A stretch of DNA of 64,000 nt from Ficedula albicollis (GCF_000247815.1 NW_004775940.1:29142-93141); one strand, 5' to 3'. Positions 27,173-41,860 are shown, counted from the stretch's first letter. Translations and numbers: made by a program. Notes: a model not told the origin generated them from the sequence alone.

Positions 27173-30100
27173 GGAAGATTTCCCTGCAAACAGCCCGGAG
27201 ATGAGAATGTGGCAGGGAAGGAAACTGGTGCCCACATTTCCAGGCTGGAAAGCTCCAAAGCGCACAAAGGTGAATTTTGACCAAAAATCAGAGGAGGCCC
27301 CTGCACACTGACGGAGGGAGGAAACGTGGCGAGGACTTTTCCCAGAGAATGACAAGAAATGCAATGGTTGCAGGGAGCGGGAGAAGCGCTCTCATGCCCG
27401 TTTTCCACCGGGAGCTCCACGGAGCAGCCACTGGCAGATGGCACAGCCTGTGACATGTACATTCATTTTCTATGCTGCATCATCTGAAGCATTCCCAGTA
27501 CCCCAGCTTTCCACCCGGGTATGTGGGAATATGTTGGGGACGGATCCTCAAACCGTAACGACTGCAGAGCTGCTGTTGGCTGCTGGGAGCTGATTAAAAT
27601 CCCATCGGGATATCACAGGTCACCCTTTTTCCTGGGATTTGCAGAGCCCCAGATTTCCAGCTACAAGAAGTTTACCACGAGGAGTAAATGTTTGAGCTGT
27701 AAAGCTTCCAAAATGACTTTGTTTATCAGAGCAGATGAAGGGAAAAAAAGCTAAAGGAATCATTTGGAGCTCAAAGCAAAACTGTTTATAGGACAGCTTT
27801 TAGTGCTCCAAGATTCCAGAGAGATTTCAGCAATTAACAGTATAAACTTCCATAACTTAATTCCATTCTGTATGTTCATGTGCTTTAGTTGTTCCTGCGC
27901 TATTTAAGTTAAGAGATTTGCTGATCCTATAAAAAAAACATCAAGCAGCTTTTTCACAACATTTCTGGGATCCCAATGCAGGAGCTTAAATCCTTTGACT
28001 TCCTACATAAGGAAAATATCCAAGTAATGCCCGAATTCTCTTTAAATAATGGAGGGGAGATTAAAAAATCGAATCACTTTATTTCTGCGGTAGCAAAAAA
28101 AAAAAAAGCGGCGAGAGACAAAAATTTGGTGTTCCCTGGGTTATTCGTGCCTATTTCATGTTCCTTGGGAATTCAAGCTGGAAGTCACTTCTGCCTCTGA
28201 CAAAAATCCAGATGAATTTGGGAGTGGCACCAGCACAAATCCAACAGGAAGGAGCCAAATTGTACCTCACATGTTTTTTCGCTTTTGGTTTTTTTCTGTA
28301 CTCCCACTGAACTGCGAGCCAGGCCTAAGCTGCCTGGTTTAACAGCTACACTCTGTTCCCAGGTCCCTGGGAATAATGTGAACCATCACTCCCGTTCCTG
28401 CTGAACTGCCAAGGGCAGGCAGGGTGTCCCCACACCGAGCGACACTTGGCTCCGACGGGCGATCCTGAATTATTCAATATACTCCGGAGCCAGCACGGAA
28501 CGAGGATGACAAAAAGCACCTCCAAGCGCCCGTCCCTGAGCCGGGCTGGCGCGTTTAATGGAAATGTCTGAGGCCCCGAGGTGTCCTTGCAGGCCGCGGC
28601 CGAGGAAGACGCGGGTTTCGGCTCGGGGGTCGGCATCCGGCGCGCAGCTCCGCAGCCCGGAGCGCGGCTCCTCGGCTGCCCCCGCGGAAGCGCCTGGGAC
28701 AGGGCTGGGAGGGGAGGAGGATCCCGAGTAAACAGAGCTGCGAGCATGGGAGGTGACGGCATTCCTCTTCTTCTTAGTCAGAATTACGAAACCTTCCCGG
28801 CTGAGGAGAGGAGGCGAGGAGCCGCTCCTGCGGCGCCCCAGAGCCCCGGGGTGCTGCCTGGCCGTGGGGGGACCCCGCGCAACACGGGGGCGCCCCACGG
28901 AACCTGCTGCGCCGCTTCCTATCGAAAAGCAGGGGTTTAGGCTGAAATTTCCCTTGCAGGGGGCTTTTTTCCCCTGCTGTTTATTGTTTGGAATGGCATT
29001 TCTGCGTGGTGAGCCCCCAGCACAGCCCCGAACCCTCGCTGGCACGCACGCTGTTCCTGCTGAGAGCAGCATCCCAGGTGTGCCTCACCTGAGCAGCTCC
29101 ACAACATCTTCCCGAGAAAAGCTCCATTTAATTCCACTTTTTTGATGTTCAAATAATAATAACTGCAAAAATCCTGCAGCTTTCCCACCAGGCCACACCG
29201 CAAAACCGGACCGTACTTAAAAAAAAACACCCAAAATATTTGTTCTAATTTCCTCACCGAACATCCAGAATAAAAAAACCAAAGAATTTAAACCGTGCTG
29301 GATTTGTGATTCCCTCGTTAGAGATGTATTAATTTGTTGCTCTAATGCAGGCCAAGCCCTAATCAAACTAATGGCAAAATGAAAAGCGAGGATTTAAATC
29401 CTTTAAAGGGACTTTGCTTGATTTGGCCAGGCAAAGACTGGAGATTTTTCCCTTTTTTCTGGGCCATGGGAATGGGCAATGATAAAAATTCCGCTTTTCT
29501 CTGATTCTGCTCCCACCCACACGCTATTCAAACAGCTACAGAGTGGGCAATCCAGAACAGATGCTCCCAAACCGAGGTAAAATTCCAGCCTTTAAATAGA
29601 AGGAGCAGAAATTGAACGGAATCAGGAAGATGTGGGCTTTGATTAACAGATAAAAAAGCGAAATATGTCAAATGTGACAGACCCGGGGAATTCTTGGGGG
29701 AAAAGCTGCTTCAAAATCCGATCCCCAGCAATCACCTCTTCATTTTTTAGTTCCTCACACCTAAATGAGGGTAAATTTCAGATAAATTTACTAGAGAAGC
29801 GATGGCAAAAAAATTTTAGGGGATGTGAGAAAATGAATTTGATTTTGGCAACTGTCCTAAAAAAAGGGCAAACAAAGCAGGAAAAACAAAAAGCAACCCC
29901 CCACTTCAGCGCAGTGAATGTGCATTGTTCAGCTGGAGTAACAGCTATTAAATCACTTTCCAAATAGGATCTCAATTGGAGGCAACTCCAGGGGAGTTCG
30001 CTCGCAGAGCTGCGGTCTCCCCCAGCTCTGCCGGCGCAGGGCAGAGCCGCAGCCTTGGTTCAGTGCCCTGCGCCGAACACCTGCGAACATCAAACAGCAA

Positions 30101-32437
30101 CTCCTGCTCCTTTGCCGCGCTGACAAAAGCCTTTCATGTGAAAAACGCTCCCTGGGAATGTCACGGCTGGAGCTCAGGTTACATTCCTTTCTCCCTCGCG
30201 GCCCTCCCCGCTTCCAGCACGGGGAGAAGCCATGTTTGCGGAATCCGAGATTCGGAGGCTTTGCTCTCCTTCCCCTCGCACCTCGCAAATCACAACAGGG
30301 CATCGCGGATTAGCCGGGGGAAACGCCACGGGGATGACTTTAAGCAGGAATTATTCCCGCACTTCCTAAAGTCCTCTTAGTGTCACTTCCCTGCTCGGGA
30401 TTACTTCGGTTTTTTAATCTCTGTTTTCTCCCCTCTAGAAGAGAAGTTTGGGGTTAATGCAGAGAATCTGGATAAATCTGTTTTTCGAGAGGAATATTTA
30501 AAGGTCAGCTCAAACTTCAGAGGGACAACTTCCAGGAGGAAAAGCAGGGCTGGCTGCAATTCCCCGTTAGCCATCTGCATAATTAGAATAACAGACTCTG
30601 TCTGCTATTATTCACGAGCTGCCTCTAATCCTGCCCAGAAAAAGCATCTCCAGGTACTCTCCCCGTTTCCCCAGCCCTGGCTCCTCACAGACAAACAATA
30701 GCCACCAACTCCATCCCCAGGCCGGCGCCAGGCAGGCGGGGGAACGAACCCCGGATTTTTTGGGAAGAGCTGCAAAATTCCCTGCGTGCTAGCCAAGGGA
30801 TAGGTACCGAAGGGGAGAATTCCCTGGATTTTGCCTTCCACGCTCGGCCTTCGCTGCCATTGTGCACATGACCAGCAGCGCCCGGCGCCCGCCGCTCCGC
30901 CAAGGTTTTCCCTCACCCTCCACCAGCAGCCACGGGCAGGGAATTCTCCTGCCGTCCTGGCCGTGGCAGAGTCCAGGTGTTGTTTTGAGTGGTCTTTGCC
31001 TCCTCGTTCCTAACTTCTAGCAGCTCATTAAAGCATCCTCTTGGTTCCGTGAGGACGCGTCACAATTCCTGCGATTCTTTCAGCTTGCAGGACAATAAAA
31101 CGCAATTTAATCTCTCCCTGCTCCGATTTGTCCTCCTGATCCAAATGACTCCGGAGATGAGGTTTAGGAGGAATTATTAAATATAACTCTGGAGTCATTT
31201 GCTGTCAGCCCAAGTGGTGGTTGCTGCATGGACTGGGCTCTGAGCATGACAAATTGATTTGTCTGGCACAACCACTCCGCGCTCCTCTCCAGTGAAAACA
31301 AATAGAGTGGAGATTTCAGATCCGGCCTCATCACTTCAAAAATTATGTCAGAAAAGGACAAAAACTGGGATTCAGACCTATAGCTCACGTTTGCAAAGTT
31401 AGCCCAGCCCAACGGCAAAATTCTCCAAGTTGCTATCTCACAATATAAACAAGTTTGCGAAGCAAAAACAAACCCAGGTTGTTATTCTGAAAGTCTAAAT
31501 AGAAGAAAAGACACAAAATGAATGTTTAGGTGGAGGCTGATCTGCAAAAACCAGACCAGCCTCCAAGCAGAAATCCTGCTCTGGAAATGAAAAGCTAAAG
31601 GATGAGCCAGTGCATTTGATAAAATACCGACTAAAGAGAAGAAGTGTTTTGAGCTGAGCAAAACCTGCTAATATCAGGCAGGAAACTCTCTGCAAGGAGG
31701 GTTTCTCTGTGGATTTCCAGGGAAATTGCCCAAATCCCCAACACAGAGCCGGGTACAACGTGCCGGAATGTGGGATTGCGTGGGAATCGAAACCGCTGCA
31801 ACTCCCTACCTGTACAGGGAAAAGCAAATGTGCACTGGGGATCTTTGGGAGTTCTCATTTGTCAGGCACATAAAAGCCTCTCCAGGAACTTGAGTTGCCA
31901 GACAATTATTGTGCACACATGTTCGAGCGCAGAGAGCCCGCGACCGCTTTTGTCATCCCGCTCCCCATTTCAGGGAGATGCCCATCAGCCCCAGCACAGC
32001 CAAAGGAACAAACCACCGCTGAAATTTCAGGAAACTCTTCCAAAGCACTCTCCTGTTCATAAACATCATGCCCTGGCCTTAAGCAGCAAGAGAAACTCGC
32101 TAGAATATTTCCATTTCCAAAAAAGACTTTTTTTTCCCTGCTGTTTATTCTCGGCTATTTGTTTTATTTATTGAACTGCGAGCGCCTTCGATTCTGCTTC
32201 AATTCTATCATTTGCACACAAGAGGTTTTGACTATCGTCCCCGACAGACAAAGAGAGGCTTTGGAATTGGGAAGAAAAAATTTCTCCAAGGCTCAAATTG
32301 CTAAAGGAAAATGATAAATCTACTGCAAAACTAGAACAATTTTAAGCAATGATTAAACAGAGGAGAAGTCCAGGGGTTTTTAAAAAACAGAAATGTGCGG
32401 CAACGCTCTAAAAACCTCCCAGGCTTGTGGAAATGAC
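27173..32437. other. Largely unique intron 3 block next to exon 3
   Basis: The longest nearly repeat-free stretch in the window. It includes AT-rich parts with conserved-element texture (about 27,440-28,260; 29,280-29,660; 31,060-32,330) and the CpG-rich block listed separately. A minus-strand donor match CAG/gtgagg lies at 29,089/29,088 but I cannot link it to an exon. No coding exon recognised. Confidence 0.4.
28540..28930. promoter_or_regulatory. CpG-rich block within TCF4 intron 3
   Basis: Strong local rise in CG dinucleotides (ggccgcggccgagg, catccggcgcgc, cccccgcggaagcgc) about 3.7 kb downstream of exon 3. It could be an internal promoter or enhancer; human TCF4 has several alternative first exons in the equivalent intron. 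A 200-codon open frame across it on the minus strand has no recognisable domain and I do not call it a gene. Confidence 0.5.
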
Positions 32438-32463
32438 AATAATAATAATAATAATAATAATAA
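32438..32463. repeat. (AAT)n microsatellite
   Basis: Perfect aat repeats, about eight to nine units, 160 bp downstream of exon 3 in the sense of transcription. Confidence 0.95.
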
Positions 32464-32622
32464 AAATCACAGTAAGAATAACCAGCGCTTAGGAATAATT
32501 CCACTGCAATCCGAACGAATCTGCTCCCCACAAGAGATTAAAGCGCCACAACAAAGGTAATGCCTACGGATAAATAAATCCCAACATTCGCACTAGGGAT
32601 GGAACAAAAACGCGCTACGTAC

Positions 32623-32695
32623 TTGAGCCAGTAAAATGTCCACTTGCCAAGGAAGTTGGTCCATTTTTCCCGCTGCTCACAGGAGGTGAAAACAT
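32623..32695 (-). CDS. TCF4: TCF4 exon 3
   Basis: This 73-bp internal exon encodes residues 25-48 plus the first base of codon 49. The translation begins [15 protein letters not shown] and ends in ASGHFTGS, the expected continuation of AD1 in TCF4. The acceptor is a T-rich stretch ending TTTTTTTTGCAG just above 32,695, and the donor is CAA/gtacgt below 32,623. The exon opens precisely with an ATG in the reading frame, so a transcript starting between exons 2 and 3 could begin translation at Met25. A CpG-rich block lies immediately upstream in the sense of transcription (32,720-32,970). Residues and exon length agree with the known vertebrate gene; I see no frameshift or stop. Confidence 0.96.
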
Positions 32696-35273
<2,578 letters not shown>

Positions 35274-35369
35274 AAAAGGGAAAAGGGAAAGGAGCGGGAG
35301 CGGGAGCGGAGCCCTCGGCCCGCCGAGCCGAGCCCAGCCCAGCCCAGCGCCGCCTCCCTCGCTCCGTAC

Positions 35370-35437
35370 CCGCGCATGGAGCTCCGCGCTCGCTCCCGCC
35401 GCGCTTTTCCCGGGATCGCAGGCGGCATTCGCCCCGC
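35370..35437 (-). other. TCF4: Tentative TCF4 non-coding exon 1
   Basis: Inferred, not proven. A donor-like GCGCGG/gtacgg lies at 35,370/35,369 on the minus strand, and a TATA-like box about 30 bp above 35,437 would place a start there. Joined to exon 2, the upstream ATG at 35,377 gives only a five-codon reading frame before TGA, so this would be leader sequence with a short upstream ORF. The donor is mediocre (gtacgg, not gtaagt). The true first exon could lie elsewhere in the GC-rich block, or could be hidden by the neighbouring C tract. Confidence 0.35.
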
Positions 35438-35439
35438 TG

Positions 35440-35500
35440 GCGCGCACACATGGCCCGCCGCGTTTATACGGGCCGCGGACGCACGTGACGCGGGCGCTTG
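35440..35500 (-). promoter_or_regulatory. Putative TCF4 promoter: CACGTG box and TATA-like box
   Basis: On the minus strand a palindromic E-box CACGTG (35,482-35,487), overlapping TGACG on the plus strand, is followed 13 bp downstream by TATAAA (35,468-35,463) in very GC-rich DNA. Spacing and order fit a promoter firing leftward into exon 1 and exon 2. CACGTG is a USF/MYC-type site. A TATA element in a CpG island is not the rule, so its use needs transcript ends. Confidence 0.45.
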
Positions 35501-36048
35501 GCCGAAAGGAACAGCGCTTTTCTCCCCCCTTGGACTACCCGCTCTCTTCGTCTTTTTTTTTTTGTTTGTTTTGTTTTATTTGGGGTATTTTTTGGTCTAG
35601 AATCTGGCTTTGTTTTGGTGGCTTTACTTCCTCCCCCTCGCCCAGGCTCAATCGCAGCGCCCGGCTTTGCCATTTTCCCGGAGCATCGCTGCAAAGTTTG
35701 CGAGGCAGCCCCTCGGATTTACGCGCAAGTTTTTGGGGATGCTGCCAGCCCCCCCCCCGCTTCCCCTCGCCCTTCCTTCTTCCCTCATCCCCTCTGCCAC
35801 TTTTATTCCGTATTTTCCTCCCGCAGGCCGGACACCACTCAAAAGAACTGCTCGGAGTTCATTTTCCGGTAGGAAATAAGGCAGCGAGTCCCCGCGTCTG
35901 CACCTTGGTGTATCTCCCACACGTGTAGGTACATCGTATCTATGCAATGTATACACAATGTATAGATTTATACTTTCTTTTCTTTCTTTTTTTTTTTCTT
36001 TAAATAACACATCGGGATCGACAATCTCAATCAAAAAATAAAAATGAA

Positions 36049-36079
<31 letters not shown>

Positions 36080-36103
36080 CAAAAAAAAAAAAAAAAAAAA
36101 AAA
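36049..36103. repeat. A-rich tract
   Basis: Nearly pure A from 36,052 broken by one C, upstream of the promoter island. More A runs follow at 36,182-36,206 and 36,441-36,469. Confidence 0.9.
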
Positions 36104-36469
36104 CACAGACAAATTAGTCTAACAGCAAATTGGAACTTTACCTTAAATGGCCACAAATATGTTCACAATATTCCAAGGGGGAAAAAAAAGGAAAAAAAAA
36201 AAAAGGAATCAAAATAATCAAAATAAAAAGAGGAATCTTCTGCCAAAGTGCTTTATTGTCTCACACGTGTGTGACCCTCCAAAACCACCAAAAAGTAGGG
36301 AAAGTGTCAGTCCTGCTCCGGGTTATTCCACAGCTTTACAGGCACACTACACCTGGCTTTGTTGGGATTTCGGGGTTCCGGCCACCGGCCACAAAAAAAA
36401 TATAAATTAGATTTAAAAAATTTAAAAGTTAAAAACCAAGAAAAAAAAAAAAAAAAGAAAAAAAAAAAG

Positions 36470-37556
36470 ATGGTGCCAGACATCTACCTGGCCAGAATGA
36501 ATGATCCTTTTCACTAAAGGCCAGAATTGTGAGTTTAAGGACAGCGATTCACAGCCCCTCACCCAGTGACAAAGCCCAACCAACCAGATTACTACAAAAC
36601 AGCCTGAGAAATGCAGCTCCCATATATTACCCAGCTTTTCCTGGGAAAGGTGGTCTCCTGAGGTGGCCTCTGCTCAGAGGAGGGGGCTGAGAGGCCAGAG
36701 GAAATGGCATTGAGCTCCTTTGTTAAAATATAGACTGCAGCCATCTGCTGTTTTGCCTCAACCTGCCCTCCTCCCCAAAAATGATCTAGTTTGATTTTAA
36801 GCAATTTGTCCTACAGTAGAAGGATGAATAAGCACAAATCATCAACAGTCACTAAAATATCTGGGATGTTTTACAATCACTACGACCCTCAGCACCCTTC
36901 CCCAGTTGTAAGGGGAGTGGTTACAGCTGCTGTCTCCTAAGGATAACATTTTTTCAGTGCAGGGTTTTCCCCTGAATTATTGTCCCAAATATCCTTGCAT
37001 GGTTATAAGAAACGTGTTTGCTTTGCAAAGAGGTAATATACCAGAAAGTAATGGAAAATTCCCTTCAACAGGACTGGGAAAATTTTCAGGCTCAGCTATT
37101 CTCCCAGATACTGATGGGCTTTCAACATCTCTAACAGCTGTACCTTGTATTTTGCTAGCATCTGTCATCAGTATTATCTGGCAATAGTGTTCAAAACCAC
37201 TCTTTCCCCAGAATGAAGTAGGTCATTTGGGCTCTAGAATTACAGTCCAAGGTTTGCCCAAATTATCTTGATGTCTAAGATGAGTTGACTACAATGACAT
37301 TTAATAAGAATTGGAAGCTAAAGTGGCTTGGACCATGCTTCTTGCACTCTTTTGAAGGTCAGTTTGAATTAAAGGACAGAGCTTTGACAGCATTTTTATG
37401 TGTTTCAGAATTTAACAAGGTGTTATGATGTATTTCGTTAATTCGTTCCAAGATAAGCATGATGAGTAAATAGTAACACTCAACACTTAATATTATTTCT
37501 TCTGTTTTCAATATGCACAAGAAAAGTAGCAAAGTGAAATAGTGATTTGTGCCTTC
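36470..37556. other. Unclassified AT-rich block of different texture
   Basis: About 1.1 kb with word use unlike its neighbours and no tandem repeats. On the minus strand two open stretches (37,168-36,977, 63 codons; 36,804-36,592, 70 codons) have mixed protein-like composition. Either an old inserted element, for example an endogenous retrovirus fragment, or plain intergenic sequence. No motif is clear enough to name it. Confidence 0.25.
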
Positions 37557-38965
37557 CAGCATGAGGGGCTCAGCACACCCGGGAGGGGTCTCAGCACACC
37601 CGGGAGGGGTCTCAGCACACCCGAGAGGGGCTCAGCACACCAGTGACAGTTCCAGCATCCTCAGCACACCCGGGAGGGGCTCAGCACCCTCAGCACACCC
37701 GGGAGGGGCTCAGCACACCCGGGAGGGGTCTCAGCACACCCGGGAGGGGTCTCAGCACACCCGGGAGGGGTCTCAGCACACCCGGGAGGGGTCTCAGCAC
37801 ACCCGGGAGGGGTCTCAGCACACCCGGGAGGGGTCTCAGCACACCCGGGAGGGGTCTCAGCACACCCGGGAGGGGTCTCAGCACACCCGGGAGGGGTCTC
37901 AGCACACCCGGGAGGGGTCTCAGCACACCCGGGAGGGGTCTCAGCACACCCGGGAGGGGTCTCAGCACACCCGGGAGGGGTCTCAGCACACCCGGGAGGG
38001 GTCTCAGCACACCCGGGAGGGGTCTCAGCACACCCGGGAGGGGTCTCAGCACACCCGGGAGGGGTCTCAGCACACCCGGGAGGGGTCTCAGCACACCCGG
38101 GAGGGGTCTCAGCACACCCGGGAGGGGTCTCAGCACACCCGGGAGGGGTCTCAGCACACCCGGGAGGGGTCTCAGCACACCCGGGAGGGGTCTCAGCACA
38201 CCCGGGAGGGGTCTCAGCACACCCGGGAGGGGTCTCAGCACACCCGGGAGGGGTCTCAGCACACCCGGGAGGGGTCTCAGCACACCCGGGAGGGGTCTCA
38301 GCACACCCGGGAGGGGTCTCAGCACACCCGGGAGGGGTCTCAGCACACCCGGGAGGGGTCTCAGCACACCCGAGAGGGGCTCAGCACACCAGTGACAGTT
38401 CCAGCATCCTCAGCACACCCGGGAGGGGCTCAGCACCCTCAGCACACCCATGAGGGGTCTCAGCACACCCCTGAGAGATTCCATAATCCAGAGATTCCAT
38501 CATCCTCAGCACACCCGAGAAGGGTCTCAGCACACCCGTGACAGTTTCAGCATCCTCAGCACACCCGGGAGGGGCTCAGCACACCCGTGAGAGGTTCCAG
38601 CACCCCCAGCACACTCGTGAGATTCCAGCACCCTCAATACACTCATGAGAGGTTCCAGCACCCTCAGCACAACCGGGAGGGGGTCTCAGCTCCCTCAGTA
38701 CACCCCGTGAGGGGTCTCAGCATCTTCAGCACAGCCGGGAGGGTCTGAGCACACCCGGGAGGGGCTTCAGCACCCTCAGCACATCCATGAGAGGTTCCAG
38801 CACCCTCAACCTTGAGGGGTCTCAACACCCTCAGTACACTCATGAGAGCTTCCACCACCCTCAGCCCACCCGGGAGAGATTCCAGCCCTCTCAGCACACC
38901 CATCAAGGGTTTCGGACCCTTCCTCAGACCCGGGAGGGCTTTCAGGCCGCTCATCCCGCCCAGCC
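37557..38965. repeat. 21-bp minisatellite (cagcacacccgggaggggtct)
   Basis: Perfect 21-bp units about 30 times at 37,730-38,368, each with one CpG and the SmaI-type core cccggg. The left edge and 38,370-38,965 are degenerate, with inserts 'agtgacagttccagcatcct' on both sides. Open frames of 225-330 codons reflect the seven-codon unit. Confidence 0.97.
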
Positions 38966-39189
38966 CTCAGCAAACCCTGCGAGGGGTTTCGCGTGCCCCC
39001 AAACCGCGACGGGACGCCGTGACTTTGTGCATCCTCCGCTGGAGGACTTACCTGGAAAACTGCAGCTCCCGCGCACTCCCCATGGCTTTTTGCGCACCTC
39101 CCGCCATGCTCAGACGCCGTCCGGGGGTTCCGGCTCCCGTAGATCCTCCGAAGGTTCTTCGCGCTCCCGGCCCTAAGCCCGTCCGTGAG

Positions 39190-41700
39190 GGGCCTGGGGG
39201 GGCTCCCGCCGCTCCGCCATGAGGGGCTGGGCCTCGACCCCCTTGTCCACCTCGCGCACTGTCCACCTGAGGGGCTCCCGCCGCTCCGCCATGAGGGGCT
39301 CGCGCCTCGTCCCCCTGAGGGGGTTCGCGCCACTCCGCCCTGAGGGGGCTCGCGCCTCGTCCCCCTGAGGGGGTTCGCGCCACTCCGCCCTGAGGGGGCT
39401 CGCGCCTCGTCCCCCTGAGGGGGTTCGCGCCACTCCGCCCTGAGGGGGCTCGCGCCTCGTCCCCCTGAGGGGGTTCGCGCCACTCCGCCCTGAGGGGGCT
39501 CGCGCCTCGTCCCCCTGAGGGGGTTCGCGCCACTCCGCCCTGAGGGGGCTCGCGCCTCGTCCCCCTGAGGGGGTTCGCGCCACTCCGCCCTGAGGGGGCT
39601 CGCGCCTCGTCCCCCTGAGGGGGTTCGCGCCACTCCGCCCTGAGGGGGCTCGCGCCTCGTCCCCCTGAGGGGGTTCGCGCCACTCCGCCCTGAGGGGGCT
39701 CGCGCCTCGTCCCCCTGAGGGGGTTCGCGCCACTCCGCCCTGAGGGGGCTCGCGCCTCGTCCCCCTGAGGGGGTTCGCGCCACTCCGCCCTGAGGGGGCT
39801 CGCGCCTCGTCCCCCTGAGGGGGTTCGCGCCACTCCGCCCTGAGGGGGCTCGCGCCTCGTCCCCCTGAGGGGGTTCGCGCCACTCCGCCCTGAGGGGGCT
39901 CGCGCCTCGTCCCCCTGAGGGGGTTCGCGCCACTCCGCCCTGAGGGGGCTCGCGCCTCGTCCCCCTGAGGGGGTTCGCGCCACTCCGCCCTGAGGGGGCT
40001 CGCGCCTCGTCCCCCTGAGGGGGTTCGCGCCACTCCGCCCTGAGGGGGCTCGCGCCTCGTCCCCCTGAGGGGGTTCGCGCCACTCCGCCCTGAGGGGGCT
40101 CGCGCCTCGTCCCCCTGAGGGGGTTCGCGCCACTCCGCCCTGAGGGGGCTCGCGCCTCGTCCCCCTGAGGGGGTTCGCGCCACTCCGCCCTGAGGGGGCT
40201 CGCGCCTCGTCCCCCTGAGGGGGTTCGCGCCACTCCGCCCTGAGGGGGCTCGCGCCTCGTCCCCCTGAGGGGGTTCGCGCCACTCCGCCCTGAGGGGGCT
40301 CGCGCCTCGTCCCCCTGAGGGGGTTCGCGCCACTCCGCCCTGAGGGGGCTCGCGCCTCGTCCCCCTGAGGGGGTTCGCGCCACTCCGCCCTGAGGGGGCT
40401 CGCGCCTCGTCCCCCTGAGGGGGTTCGCGCCACTCCGCCCTGAGGGGGCTCGCGCCTCGTCCCCCTGAGGGGGTTCGCGCCACTCCGCCCTGAGGGGGCT
40501 CGCGCCTCGTCCCCCTGAGGGGGTTCGCGCCACTCCGCCCTGAGGGGGCTCGCGCCTCGTCCCCCTGAGGGGGTTCGCGCCACTCCGCCCTGAGGGGGCT
40601 CGCGCCTCGTCCCCCTGAGGGGGTTCGCGCCACTCCGCCCTGAGGGGGCTCGCGCCTCGTCCCCCTGAGGGGGTTCGCGCCACTCCGCCCTGAGGGGGCT
40701 CGCGCCTCGTCCCCCTGAGGGGGTTCGCGCCACTCCGCCCTGAGGGGGCTCGCGCCTCGTCCCCCTGAGGGGGTTCGCGCCACTCCGCCCTGAGGGGGCT
40801 CGCGCCTCGTCCCCCTGAGGGGGTTCGCGCCACTCCGCCCTGAGGGGGCTCGCGCCTCGTCCCCCGTCCACCTGAGGGGTCTCGAGCCACTCCGCCCTGA
40901 GGGGGCTCGCGCCTCGTCCACCTGAGGATCTCCCGCCGCTCCGTCATGAGGGGGCTCGCGCCTCGTCCAGCTGAGAGGGCTCGCGCTTCGTCCACTTCTG
41001 TGGAGCTCCCGCCCCTCTGCCATGAGGGGGCTCGCGCTTCGTCCACCTGAGGGATTCGCGCCATTCCGCCCTGAGGGAGCTCGCTCTTCATCCACCTGAA
41101 GAGCTCGCGCATTGTCCATCTGAGGGGCTCGCGCCTTGTCCACCTGAGGGGCTCGCGCTTCGTCCACCTGAAGAGCTCGCGCCTGGACTCCCTGAGGGGG
41201 GCTCGCGCCACTCCGCCATGAAGGACTCGCGCCACTCGGCCCTGAGGGGACTCGCGCCTTGTCCACCTGAGGATGCTCGCGCCAGTCCGCCATGAAGAGC
41301 TCGCGCCTGAGGGGGCTCGCGCCACTCCGCCCTGAGGGGGCTCGGTCCTCGTCCACCTGAGGATGCTCGCGGCAGTCCGCCGTGAAGAGCTCGCGCCTGG
41401 ACTCCCTGAGGGGGCTGGCGCCGCTCCGCCATGAAGCGGCTGGCGCCTCGTCCACCTGAGGATGCTCGCGGCAGTCCGCCATGAGGGGCTCGCGCCTTGT
41501 CCAGGTAAGGGAGCTCGCCACTCCGCCGTGAAGGGGTTCGCGCGTCGTCCACCTGAGGGGGTTGGCGCCATTCCACCCTGAGGGGGCTCGCGGCGCTCCG
41601 CCCTTGAGAGTTGGCGGCTCATCCCCGTGAGGGGCTCCCGTCCCTCCGCCGTGAGGGGCTCCCGCCGCTCCGCCCTGAGGGGGCTCTGGCCTCGGCCAGG
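39190..41700. repeat. CpG-rich 25/50-bp minisatellite
   Basis: Core 39,308-40,865 is about 31 nearly perfect copies of a 50-bp unit made of two related 25-mers (gggttcgcgccactccgccc plus tgagg; gggctcgcgcctcgtccccc plus tgagg). Each 50 bp has about six CpGs. The flanks to 41,690 are single 25-mer variants (cgcgccttgtccacctgagg). Frames of 600-970 codons on the minus strand are a product of the unit. It lies 4-6 kb upstream of the putative TCF4 promoter. Confidence 0.98.
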
Positions 41701-41860
41701 CCTGGCTGGGGCTTTGGCCACCAGCCCTGGGCACTCACAGGCCCCGCGGAGCTCGGCGCCTTCGCGCCCTGAGGGCCCTCAGCCCCCTCAGCATCCGCAA
41801 ACCCCGCCAGGGGTCTCAGCCCCTCAGCCCTCGGCGTCCTGCCAATTTTCGAATTATTTC
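41701..41860. repeat. Degenerate edge of the 21-bp type
   Basis: ccctcagccccctcagcatc and aggggtctcagcccctcagc resemble the degenerate 21-bp units at 38.4-39.0 kb, suggesting that the CpG-rich array grew inside an older 21-bp array. Confidence 0.5.

Noticed and set aside
28470..29072. 200-codon minus-strand frame over the intron 3 CpG-rich block
   Set aside because: GC-rich DNA loses stops by composition; a frame is also open on plus; no known domain.
37557..38460. CRISPR-like regular direct repeats
   Set aside because: Units are contiguous 21-mers with no unique spacers, in a vertebrate genome. The same holds for the 20-, 31- and 40-bp arrays.
38806..41734. Arg/Gly/Pro-rich frames of 607-971 codons on minus
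   Set aside because: The 50-bp repeat lacks stops in these frames; two frames give the same shifted protein, as expected for a non-coding unit.
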